11,663 nt of DNA from an uncultured Prevotella sp. (GTDB taxonomy: Bacteria; Bacteroidota; Bacteroidia; Bacteroidales; Bacteroidaceae), in NCBI GenBank assembly GCA_937880835.1, contig CALGRN010000286.1:1-11663 (forward strand). The letters are read 5' to 3'. Numbering within the stretch: position 1 is the first letter of the stretch; every line of letters begins with the position of its first letter. The notes under the pieces are model-generated. The model saw only the letters and a program-made list of their open reading frames with translations. It did not search any database and was not told the DNA's origin. Below, piece by piece: positions 1 to 5,768 of this stretch. The translations under genes and the position numbers were made by a program.

Positions 1-1180
1 TCAGAACATTACAAACCTTGTTTCCCAGAACGCATGAACGCTGTGAGAAAGTACCGTTGCAATAGGGCAGAGGTTTGTTTTCATACATAAACTCCGTCAG
101 CTTGTTTGCTTCAAGGTCGTATATTGCGTAATAGCAGTTGTAGTTGTTGCCCCAACCGTTTTTCAGCTTGTTGTCTTTGCTCGTGCCGGTATGTTCCGGA
201 TTTTGTATGTATAGCACAGCCTTGTTGCCTCCCATGTATTCGCATGTAACGATTTTACCAGTGTTTTCTCCGTTATTGAAACCTATATAAGACGTGTCGA
301 ACTTGCTTTCGCCTCTGTTGATACGTACTATTCGGCTGTAAGCACAAGTGGAAGACTCCCCTCCGGGTATTTGTGAGTTGAGCGCAACGTATAGGTTTCC
401 TTTCTCGTCGAAGAATGTCTTGCTCTGCAACAGTTCTCCGTATGCCGTGCCGGACATCTCTGCTGCCACCTCAGTAGAATCGACATTTTCCACCACCATC
501 GTTAAAGGATTGATGAAAGCTGCATACACACGCTTCTTGCTTTTCTTTCCTTTGTCGCAATAAAGATATATCAACTTGCTGTCGGCAACACGGAATTTAG
601 CTATTCCGGAAGTGCTGTAAGTGCCTACGGAAGGTGTAAACTTGGGCAGATTGAGACTGCCTTCGGCAGCAATCGTCATGTTGTCGCTGTTCAGCTTTGT
701 CCATATTACATCGTTCTTGTCTCCGTTTGCTGCCATGACAACAAACTGACTGCTGTTTATCCAAGCAGTTGTATAGCGTCTGTCGCTATACGTGTTGTTT
801 GCAAAAGGACGCTCTGCCACTGTCACCAACTTGTTGTTCACAATCTGATACTTTCCGAAACGGTCTTTCTCTTTCGGTATCTGATAGTAGTATTTCCCGC
901 TTATTGCGCTCTCTTGGAACATCTTTGCAGTAACATCTACACCATCGTTGCTGAATCCGATAGTATCGTTTCCTTCGAGAGAGTTTACATTCTTTACGAG
1001 TATAGTGCTCGTGCTGCCCATTCCGGAGTTTTCTCCGATAGAAGCCCAGATGTCGAAATGGACATCTTTTATAGTCTCTCCGTTACCGTTTTGATTGTTG
1101 TCGTCATCCGAACAAGATGTGAACGACATGCTCACGAGTATTGAAAGCAATACCGTAGCCAGATAATTTAATCTTTTCAT
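1..1180 (-). CDS. DUF4374-family surface lipoprotein, 3' end beyond window
   Basis: Reading the minus strand from the ATG at 1180 gives 393 uninterrupted codons that run off the left edge. The first 22 residues form a lipoprotein signal peptide (MKR, hydrophobic stretch, SFTSC), with the lipid-anchored Cys at residue 23. Ser-Asp-Asp-Asp follows, the acidic motif that sends Bacteroidota lipoproteins to the cell surface. The rest is rich in short beta-strand-like segments with Asn, Asp and Gly turns, and resembles the DUF4374 family, which is predicted to fold as a beta-propeller. From memory, the Bacteroides lipoprotein XusB, which partners the TonB receptor XusA in xenosiderophore uptake, belongs to this family. 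Here the gene lies 106 bases downstream of a TonB receptor whose leader carries a cobalamin riboswitch, so a corrinoid-capturing role like that of BtuG is the best inference. An 18-codon ORF overlaps its start. Lipoprotein and gene call are firm, family good, ligand inferred. Confidence 0.85.
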   Translation of the reverse strand, partial: MKRLNYLATVLLSILVSMSFTSCSDDDNNQNGNGETIKDVHFDIWASIGENSGMGSTSTILVKNVNSLEGNDTIGFSNDGVDVTAKMFQESAISGKYYYQIPKEKDRFGKYQIVNNKLVTVAERPFANNTYSDRRYTTAWINSSQFVVMAANGDKNDVIWTKLNSDNMTIAAEGSLNLPKFTPSVGTYSTSGIAKFRVADSKLIYLYCDKGKKSKKRVYAAFINPLTMVVENVDSTEVAAEMSGTAYGELLQSKTFFDEKGNLYVALNSQIPGGESSTCAYSRIVRINRGESKFDTSYIGFNNGENTGKIVTCEYMGGNKAVLYIQNPEHTGTSKDNKLKNGWGNNYNCYYAIYDLEANKLTEFMYENKPLPYCNGTFSQRSCVLGNKVCNVL

Positions 1181-1233
1181 TTGCTTTTTTTGTTATACAT
1201 TAATTGAATTGTTATTATATATATTCTTTTCAT
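1177..1233 (-). CDS. Possible 18-residue leader ORF coupled to the DUF4374 gene
   Basis: On the minus strand an ATG at 1231-1233 opens an 18-codon frame, MKRIYIITIQLMYNKKSK. Its TGA overlaps the lipoprotein ATG in the arrangement ATGA. An AAAAGGAAA sequence sits 6 to 10 bases before the ATG and resembles a ribosome binding site, which is rarely prominent in this window. The stop-start overlap would let ribosomes finishing the mini-ORF restart at the lipoprotein. I do not recognise the peptide. The region is very AT-rich, so a chance ORF is a real alternative. Confidence 0.3.
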   Translation of the reverse strand: MKRIYIITIQLMYNKKSK

Positions 1234-1286
1234 GTTGATTTCCTTTTCCGCGTTTTCGGAGTTTCGACAGGTAGCAGAATGCCGTC

Positions 1287-3422
1287 TTAATTGATGAAAA
1301 CTCTGAACTTGCACAACAAAGTGCGTCCCGGTTTTTGCAGCTTGAAGTTGTCATAAGCCTTACTGTCGAAGATGTTGTTGCAGTCTAATGAAATGTTATA
1401 TCTTCTGTTTGCCCATGAGTAAGCTATCGACACAGAGTGTATGTTCTGCGTAGGAATGCGCGATTTTGTAGCCAACAACCCGTAACCTTTCCATGTAAGA
1501 TAGAACCAATGCACATATTGATATATGTAGTTCAGTTGCAGACGCGTTCCCTTGCCTGCTATATTGTCTTTCAGGAACGTGAGTTCGGTGTTTGAAAACA
1601 GCCATGGACGGTTCGGCACTTCGTTGTTATAAGTAATCGATTTCTTTCCGTCAGCCTTGTATTTGTTCTTGTCCGTTGCTTTCTGGTAAGTGCAGTTTGA
1701 AACTAATTGCAGAGTGTTTGCATAGTTGTAGCTTATTTCCGCCTCCACACCTTTCATATCCACGTTGCTCACATTATCGTATTGCACCATCCCTTCTGTC
1801 TCCGAAAGCACAGCATGAATGTAATCCTTGATGTTTCTGTAAAATCCGTTTAACTCATAGCGCAATGAGTGCATGGGTGTAATGTCTATTGTTCCGAACA
1901 GTCCTACGTTGTAATTGTCGCTGCTTTCGGGCTTCAATGAAAGGTTGGGGTATATGGTTGTTCCGTTGCCTAACAATTCTCTTGACATCGGAAGACGTGC
2001 GGTATGCTCGAATGAAAGTTTTACTGATATGGGCTTTGCAAATGCAAAACGACTGCCTGCACCATATCCGAAATAGTTCTTTGTGGCATTTCTTGCGGTG
2101 CTTCCGGCATTGGTTATCCAGTATAAATCGTTCTGTTCAATGTTCACATTGTTTACATAATCCTTCAAGAAGAATATGTTTCTCATTCTGTCATCAAACA
2201 AAACGTTGTTGTATGACAGTCCGAATATGTGCTTGGTCATATTGTCGTTGGTCTCTTCAAAATCCTTATCGAGATCATCGTAGCGATGATTTCCGATGCG
2301 ATAGAGCTGATAATTTAAGTTTAGAGAATGATTGTTGCTGAGCCGGTAGTCGATATTGGTTCTCAAAGACGTAAGAGGACGATCGTAATGTCGTAACTGT
2401 TTCGCCCTGCCTGTAATCTCGTTGCGGTTTGTGTTGATGTAAGTTCCGTCCCAATTATATTTCCTGTAAGCCGAATCTACTGTCAAAGAATAGTCCCAAG
2501 TGTGCGATGCCTGCATGTCGAAACGCAGTCCTTGCACTAAGATATTGTTCTTTCTGTATCTTGTAGATATGCTCCATGCGTGCTGTTTGCGTTCTGCTTC
2601 ACCGTAAACGTGGCTTTGTATCTGTCCGGTTTGAAGCTCCTTGTCCGTCTTGTTGTATGATGCGGTGATGAAAAAGGCATCTGCCCACTTCTTTTTTTCA
2701 ACGCCCAAAGACAGCTGAACCATTGCCGACATATAGGCATCGTGAAACCTTCGTGCGTTTTTAAGCACGTATTCAGACCGCGATTCGTCCCATAGTTCAA
2801 TGTCTTTCATAAGATAATTGTTTTTGGAATAATTGAAACCAAGCAACGGTCGTATTATTATTCCCGACTCAGGCATTACCACTTGCGCGTTCATATCGGC
2901 TATATAGGTGCTGAAAGAACCTATGCTGACGGATGCATCGATGAAATTCGCATTGCGTTTCTTTGTTATCAGGTTTATTGCACCGCCCAAAGCGTCGCCT
3001 CCGAGATATGCCGGAACAACACCTTTGTATATCTCTACCCGGTCTATAATATTCACCGGGATGTTTGCTATCGTCAATTCGGAGCTTCCTATGTCAAGCG
3101 GAACGCCGTCGATAAAATACCTTACGGAATTTCCCGACATTCCGTTTATAGACAAATCGAAATCAGAACCGAGTCCGCCTTCTGTCCTTAGCTTTACTCC
3201 TGTTGTTCTGTTTAAGATGTCACTGATGCTCGTAAGCGTGTTCACACGACTGTCTATATCTACTGCGCTCACTGAAAACGGACTTTCTTTCAAGTGTTGA
3301 CGTTGGTTCTTTCCTACCACTTCGACATTGTCGAGCATAACAGAGTCTTTCATACTATTTTGAGAACGCACGGGAATAGTATGAAAAATCACAAGAATTG
3401 TCAGAAATCTTATAATGTTCAT
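1287..3422 (-). CDS. TonB-dependent outer-membrane receptor, probably corrinoid uptake (BtuB-like)
   Basis: This 711-residue protein is a TonB-dependent transporter that would move a bound ligand across the outer membrane using energy from TonB-ExbBD. Residues 1-20 form a signal peptide ending near VRSQ. A likely TonB box follows at about 25-36 (DSVMLDNVEVVG). The plug domain spans about 40-155 and contains NGMSGNSVRYFIDGVPL and the conserved stretch EIYKGVVPAYLGGDALGGAI. The remainder is a 22-strand-type barrel ending in FRVFIN. It lacks the N-terminal carboxypeptidase-like domain typical of SusC proteins, which fits a vitamin or metal-chelate receptor better than a glycan receptor. The cobalamin riboswitch in its leader makes a corrinoid the most likely substrate; a xenosiderophore or other metal complex is the alternative. 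The DUF4374 lipoprotein lies 106 bases downstream in the same direction. The ATG abuts the stop of a 13-codon leader ORF, with no Shine-Dalgarno. Receptor class is secure, substrate inferred. Confidence 0.93.
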   Translation of the reverse strand: MNIIRFLTILVIFHTIPVRSQNSMKDSVMLDNVEVVGKNQRQHLKESPFSVSAVDIDSRVNTLTSISDILNRTTGVKLRTEGGLGSDFDLSINGMSGNSVRYFIDGVPLDIGSSELTIANIPVNIIDRVEIYKGVVPAYLGGDALGGAINLITKKRNANFIDASVSIGSFSTYIADMNAQVVMPESGIIIRPLLGFNYSKNNYLMKDIELWDESRSEYVLKNARRFHDAYMSAMVQLSLGVEKKKWADAFFITASYNKTDKELQTGQIQSHVYGEAERKQHAWSISTRYRKNNILVQGLRFDMQASHTWDYSLTVDSAYRKYNWDGTYINTNRNEITGRAKQLRHYDRPLTSLRTNIDYRLSNNHSLNLNYQLYRIGNHRYDDLDKDFEETNDNMTKHIFGLSYNNVLFDDRMRNIFFLKDYVNNVNIEQNDLYWITNAGSTARNATKNYFGYGAGSRFAFAKPISVKLSFEHTARLPMSRELLGNGTTIYPNLSLKPESSDNYNVGLFGTIDITPMHSLRYELNGFYRNIKDYIHAVLSETEGMVQYDNVSNVDMKGVEAEISYNYANTLQLVSNCTYQKATDKNKYKADGKKSITYNNEVPNRPWLFSNTELTFLKDNIAGKGTRLQLNYIYQYVHWFYLTWKGYGLLATKSRIPTQNIHSVSIAYSWANRRYNISLDCNNIFDSKAYDNFKLQKPGRTLLCKFRVFIN

Positions 3423-3464
3423 TTACAGACACGACACTGTGAGTGCAGCGAAGCACACACACAT
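3423..3464 (-). CDS. Possible 13-residue leader ORF abutting the TonB receptor
   Basis: On the minus strand the ATG at 3462-3464 opens a 13-codon frame, MCVCFAALTVSCL. Its TAA (3423-3425) is immediately followed by the receptor ATG with no spacing. The ORF lies between the riboswitch aptamer and the receptor gene, and it contains the hairpin at 3438-3461, so translating it would melt that structure. Translation coupling under riboswitch control is an inference. No Shine-Dalgarno is visible and the peptide matches nothing I know. Confidence 0.3.
   Translation of the reverse strand: MCVCFAALTVSCL
3438..3461 (-). promoter_or_regulatory. Hairpin just upstream of the TonB receptor start
   Basis: Read on the minus strand, TGTGTGTGC and GCACTCACA form a 9-position stem with one internal T-T mismatch around the loop TTCGCT. 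It ends 15 bases before the receptor ATG and has no T-run after it, so it is not an intrinsic terminator. It may occlude ribosome entry as part of the riboswitch's expression platform. Confidence 0.4.
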
Positions 3465-3490
3465 TTATATAATATACGTAAAACTTTTCT

Positions 3491-3514
3491 TGCGTTCTAA
3501 CTCCCGAAAACGCA
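3491..3514 (-). promoter_or_regulatory. Stem-loop after the B12 box, possible expression platform
   Basis: On the minus strand TGCGTT and AACGCA pair as a 6-bp stem around the 12-base loop TTCGGGAGTTAG, 14 bases after the B12 box. In translational cobalamin riboswitches a hairpin at this place forms a kissing contact with the aptamer. I could not identify a convincing complementary loop in the aptamer, so the role is tentative. Confidence 0.35.
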
Positions 3515-3528
3515 TTGAATGTTTCAAA

Positions 3529-3687
3529 TCGGCAGGTCTTCTGACTTACCTCTTTACCAACAACCTTCCCGTTCGTTTGCTTCGACAGTGGTTTCGTTTA
3601 AGTCGGTAAAAGAAAGAGGTTCACAGCAGCGGGTACTGTTCGGCTATCAAATCCGATTCCCTTTTTATTCCCATTGAGCGGGAAACC
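3529..3687 (-). ncRNA. Cobalamin riboswitch (B12 element)
   Basis: The minus strand carries the conserved blocks of the cobalamin aptamer in the right order. GGTTTCCCGC is followed by GGGAATCGG, then the core ACAGTACCCGCTGCTGTGAA, the CCACTGTC and GGGAAGG segments, and finally the B12 box AAGTCAGAAGACCTGCC at 3531-3547, which fits the consensus AGYCAGRAGACCTGCC completely. GGTTT at the 5' end pairs with GAACC after the core as an outer stem of the multi-helix junction. The element begins only a few bases after the predicted transcription start and ends about 105 bases before the TonB receptor ATG. Such elements bind adenosyl- or methylcobalamin and shut off the downstream genes when corrinoid is plentiful. 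With no T-run after its hairpins, control is more likely at translation than at termination. Boundaries are good to a few bases. Confidence 0.95.
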
Positions 3688-3698
3688 AAATTCGGGTG

Positions 3699-3730
3699 CA
3701 AATTTACAATATTATTATCGAATGCACAAA
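3699..3730 (-). promoter_or_regulatory. Promoter of the riboswitch / TonB receptor operon
   Basis: On the minus strand TTTG (3727-3730) and TAAATTTG (3699-3706) are separated by exactly 20 bases. This matches the Bacteroidota housekeeping promoter pattern TTTG / TAnnTTTG. Initiation about 7 bases further on would place the transcript start just before the riboswitch aptamer, which supports both calls. Confidence 0.75.
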
Positions 3731-3836
3731 TTATGTGTAATTTTTTCATTTTCATAATATATAGATAACCATTATTAAAGAAGAAAAACGATTGTCTGTT
3801 ATTTTACATTAAATCAGTATAATAAGAAGAAAAAAC

Positions 3837-3868
3837 TTTGTGCGATATATGGCATAATGTTACATTTG
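3837..3868 (+). promoter_or_regulatory. Promoter of the carboxypeptidase-regulatory-like gene
   Basis: TTTG at 3837-3840 and TACATTTG at 3861-3868 are 20 bases apart, a full match to the Bacteroidota promoter pattern. Transcription would start near 3875, about 14 bases before the ATG at 3889. This also rules out the in-frame ATG at 3838 as the start. Confidence 0.72.
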
Positions 3869-3888
3869 CAAAGCAAAGACAATTCTTT

Positions 3889-4386
3889 ATGAACAGATAT
3901 GCAATTATAATGTTTCTTGCTGCCGTATGCATAAAAACGGGAGCTCAACGCAATGTGGTTGTGATAGACCTTGAAACGCGTGTGCCGGTGCGTGACGTTA
4001 TGATAAGAACCGACAGAGGAACAGGCATGAAGACAGATTACAGAGGCATTGCGATGATTGAAGAACCTTTCGACACCATAACACTGAAACAACCGAAATA
4101 CATGTCGCGCAAAATGGGGCGCGAAGAATTTAAAGATACTATCATACTTATGCCGAAAGCGCATCAACTTTCTGAAGTTACGGTATGGGGAAAAGACCGA
4201 AAAAACATAAAGTCGATGGTCGGACGAGCCACCAAAGATGCATCTGCCTATGCTCCGCCGAAACCTCTTGTTGGTTTCGATTTTGCCAACATGATAGACA
4301 GAAGACGCAGAAGAGATTGCAAGCATCTTAAAAAAGCGAAAGAAATATTGAAGGAATGGGACAGCAAGAAGACTGTTGACAAATAA
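3889..4386 (+). CDS. Small exported protein with carboxypeptidase-regulatory-like domain
   Basis: This 165-residue protein starts with a signal peptide (residues 1-20, MNRYAIIMFLAAVCIKTGAQ). A beta-sandwich-like domain of about 75 residues follows: VVVIDLETRVPVRDVMIRTD, a turn, TDYRGIAMI, then KDTIILMPKAHQLSEVTVWG. This is the pattern of the CarboxypepD_reg-like domain normally fused to the N terminus of SusC-type receptors, ending in the characteristic L-x-E-V-x-V strand. Here it stands alone and is followed by a basic, helical tail with a run of five Arg at 138-142. It would act in the periplasm or at the envelope. An upstream in-frame ATG at 3838 is rejected because it precedes the predicted transcription start and would bury the signal peptide. 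It is transcribed divergently from the riboswitch-controlled receptor, which lacks such a domain. Gene and export are well supported; the precise role is unknown. Confidence 0.8.
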   Translation: MNRYAIIMFLAAVCIKTGAQRNVVVIDLETRVPVRDVMIRTDRGTGMKTDYRGIAMIEEPFDTITLKQPKYMSRKMGREEFKDTIILMPKAHQLSEVTVWGKDRKNIKSMVGRATKDASAYAPPKPLVGFDFANMIDRRRRRDCKHLKKAKEILKEWDSKKTVDK

Positions 4387-4474
4387 CGTATATATTGTAA
4401 GCCGCTCATGAAAAACATTCGCAGACAATCGAAATAATATGTACTCTGCCATCTGTTTTCTGAAAAATAATTGT

Positions 4475-4482
4475 TATATTTG
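4475..4482 (+). promoter_or_regulatory. -7 element of the ferritin promoter
   Basis: TATATTTG matches TAnnTTTG and lies 41 bases before the ferritin ATG. The upstream -33 region is weak (TCTG at 4452-4455, 19 bases away). Ferritin therefore appears to have its own promoter separate from the gene before it. Confidence 0.6.
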
Positions 4483-4510
4483 CAGATATATTATTATTTA
4501 TATTTAAAAT

Positions 4511-4518
4511 AAAGGAGA
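4511..4518 (+). promoter_or_regulatory. Strong ribosome binding site of the ferritin gene
   Basis: AAAGGAGA sits with GGAG 6 bases before the ATG at 4524. Most genes in this window have no recognisable Shine-Dalgarno, as is usual in Bacteroidota, so this one stands out and fits a highly expressed protein. Confidence 0.65.
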
Positions 4519-4523
4519 CGATT

Positions 4524-5048
4524 ATGTTGAAGAAGAAAGTTGAAGAGGCTATTAACGCCCAGATTAACATTGAGATGTGGTCAGCTTACTTGTATCTGTC
4601 AATGGCTGCCTACTGTCATTCAGAAGGACAACCGGGTATGGGAAAGTGGTTTGAAGTGCAGTTCAAAGAAGAGCAAGACCATGCTAAAATACTTTTCAAC
4701 TACGTGATTTCACGCAACGGAAAAGTAGATTTGAAACCTATTGATGCCGTTCCGACGGAATGGAAATCGATATTGGATGTTTTCAAAGATGTGCTTAATC
4801 ATGAGCAGACCATAACGGACAGAATAAACAAATTGTTCGCTTTGACATCCGAAGAAAACGATTATGCTACTCAAAGCATGCTCAAATGGTTTATAGACGA
4901 GCAGGTTGAGGAAGAAGAAAACGCACAGACAATCATCGACAACCTGAAAATGATAAAAGACAATGGCTACGGTATCTACATGCTTGACAAAGAACTGGGA
5001 GCCAGAAAATATACACAAGCATCGCCATTGGGTGGTTCTGCCGTTTAA
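4524..5048 (+). CDS. ftnA: Ferritin (non-heme iron storage protein)
   Basis: This 174-residue protein is a bacterial ferritin. It oxidises Fe(II) and stores it as a mineral inside a 24-subunit cytoplasmic shell. All ferroxidase-centre residues of E. coli FtnA are present at the same numbers: Glu17, Glu50, His53, Glu94, Gln127 and Glu130. The acidic residues Glu49, Glu126 and Glu129 that form the third metal site are also present. The opening (AINAQINIEMWSAYLYLSMA) and the EEQDHA segment are classic. The length suits a non-heme ferritin; the heme-binding Met of bacterioferritin is not apparent. It has its own promoter and strong ribosome binding site upstream and a terminator 22 bases downstream, so it is probably a single-gene transcript. 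Its position beside a TonB uptake operon suggests metal-related clustering, but nothing in the sequence shows co-regulation. Confidence 0.97.
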   Translation: MLKKKVEEAINAQINIEMWSAYLYLSMAAYCHSEGQPGMGKWFEVQFKEEQDHAKILFNYVISRNGKVDLKPIDAVPTEWKSILDVFKDVLNHEQTITDRINKLFALTSEENDYATQSMLKWFIDEQVEEEENAQTIIDNLKMIKDNGYGIYMLDKELGARKYTQASPLGGSAV

Positions 5049-5070
5049 AAATCGTTTGTTTTTAAAGTTT

Positions 5071-5110
5071 ACAGCATGGAAAAATAAAACATTCCATGCT
5101 GTTTTTGTTT
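5071..5110 (+). terminator. Rho-independent terminator after ferritin
   Basis: ACAGCATGGAA (5071-5081) and TTCCATGCTGT (5092-5102) form a perfect 11-bp stem with a 10-base loop, followed directly by TTTTTGTTT. It lies 22 bases after the ferritin stop. The lack of a T-run on the other strand makes it directional. Confidence 0.92.
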
Positions 5111-5216
5111 ATTGATTTACAATTTGTCGGAATACATTTCATAACATTTCAACACACATAACAAACACTCTTTTTCTATGTGTTGTATAACATTGAAAAT
5201 CAATACATTATAAACG

Positions 5217-5311
5217 GCATTTCAAAAGTTATCCTTTTGGAGCACAAAAGGATAGCTTTTGCAGTGCGAAACAATAGCTTTCATCGTGCAAAACAATAGC
5301 TTTTGAAAAGC
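5217..5311. repeat. Composite palindromic / 22-nt tandem repeat element
   Basis: The element is bounded by a 12-base inverted repeat (GCATTTCAAAAG at 5217-5228 and CTTTTGAAAAGC at 5300-5311, 11 of 12 matching). Inside it, CAAAAGTTATCCTTTTG and CAAAAGGATAGCTTTTG (5223-5239 and 5245-5261) form a 17-position hairpin with one G-T pair and a 5-base loop. Two head-to-tail 22-base units follow, GTGCGAAACAATAGCTTTCA.. (5264-5285) and GTGCAAAACAATAGCTTTTG.. (5286-5307). The hairpin's right arm resembles a diverged third copy. There is no transposase and no obvious target duplication. It resembles dispersed noncoding repeats I associate with Prevotella, but that link is from memory. Confidence 0.7.
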
Positions 5312-5515
5312 ATCTTATATACCGGTTGTTTTCAACTACGTTAATACGAGTTCGTAAGACTAATATTGTAGAATGCTTTTAACGTTGCAAAAAACTTGAT
5401 ATTATTCAAATTACCAAACTGATTATATCCTGTTTTTATGTGAAAGCAATAATAACGCATGCAAACTGTTATATATGCTGACATGAAAGGTTATGCTGGC
5501 AAACATTGATATATG

Positions 5516-5582
5516 CGGACAGACAGAGCGTCTGTCCCTACACGAGCAATCAAAATGTAGGGACAAACCACGTGTCTGTCCG
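5516..5582. repeat. Long imperfect inverted repeat, REP-like palindrome doublet
   Basis: Two 27-base arms (5516-5542 and 5556-5582) are inverted copies with 22 of 27 positions matching, separated by 13 bases. The outer CGGACAGACA and inner TGTCCCTACA parts are conserved, and the mismatches cluster in the middle. Each arm is itself a hairpin: in the left arm GGACAGAC pairs with GTCTGTCC around AGAGC. This two-level symmetry is typical of REP or MITE-type elements spread by a transposase acting in trans. It could also end the convergent nadD transcript. Confidence 0.7.
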
Positions 5583-5590
5583 AAAATTAT

Positions 5591-5728
5591 ATGTATAAAA
5601 TTATGTTATTTCAGAAAAAAACAACTATCGTTTTATCCGGATTGATAGTATGTATGGTTTTAACGTTTATATTTAATCTATCAAACGGATTATATCGAAA
5701 TCTCGTTAGATATGAAAACAGGGCTTAG
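5591..5728 (+). CDS. Doubtful 45-residue membrane-spanning ORF
   Basis: An ATG at 5591 opens a 45-codon frame ending at TAG 5726-5728. After a short polar start (MYKIMLFQKKTT) it encodes one hydrophobic segment at about residues 13-28 (IVLSGLIVCMVLTFIF), then a basic, polar tail. That is the layout of a single-pass small membrane protein. There is no ribosome binding site or promoter match. It starts 9 bases after the palindromic repeat, in AT-rich sequence that tends to encode hydrophobic residues by chance. I do not recognise it. Confidence 0.2.
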   Translation: MYKIMLFQKKTTIVLSGLIVCMVLTFIFNLSNGLYRNLVRYENRA

Positions 5729-5768
5729 AAATATTGTTGTATCTCGGTTATATGAGCATTATGAAATT

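Larger units (their letters stand above)
5111..5768. other. Gene-poor spacer between ferritin and nadD
   Basis: This stretch separates two convergent transcripts, ferritin from the left and nadD from the right. It contains two structured repeat elements (5217-5311 and 5516-5582) and one doubtful 45-codon ORF (5591-5728), each listed separately. Between 5312 and 5515 the sequence is AT-rich and I see no gene, promoter match or strong hairpin. No clear terminator follows nadD; the long palindrome at 5516-5582 could end that transcript. Confidence 0.6.

Noticed and set aside
3294..3609. Plus-strand short open frames across the receptor start and riboswitch
   Set aside because: They run antisense to the receptor start and a highly conserved riboswitch and have no promoter or homology signal.
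3814..4452. Minus-strand open frame of 212 codons opposite the carboxypeptidase-regulatory-like gene
   Set aside because: The plus-strand gene has a signal peptide, a domain and a perfect promoter; the opposite translation is rich in Phe, His, Tyr and Cys as expected of a complement shadow.
5154..5184. ACACATA and TATGTGT as a hairpin after the ferritin terminator
   Set aside because: It is a 7-bp AT-rich pairing with a large loop in an AT-rich region and could arise by chance.
5264..5307. Direct repeats considered as a CRISPR array
   Set aside because: The 22-base units are contiguous with no spacers, there are only two clear copies, and no cas genes are in the window.
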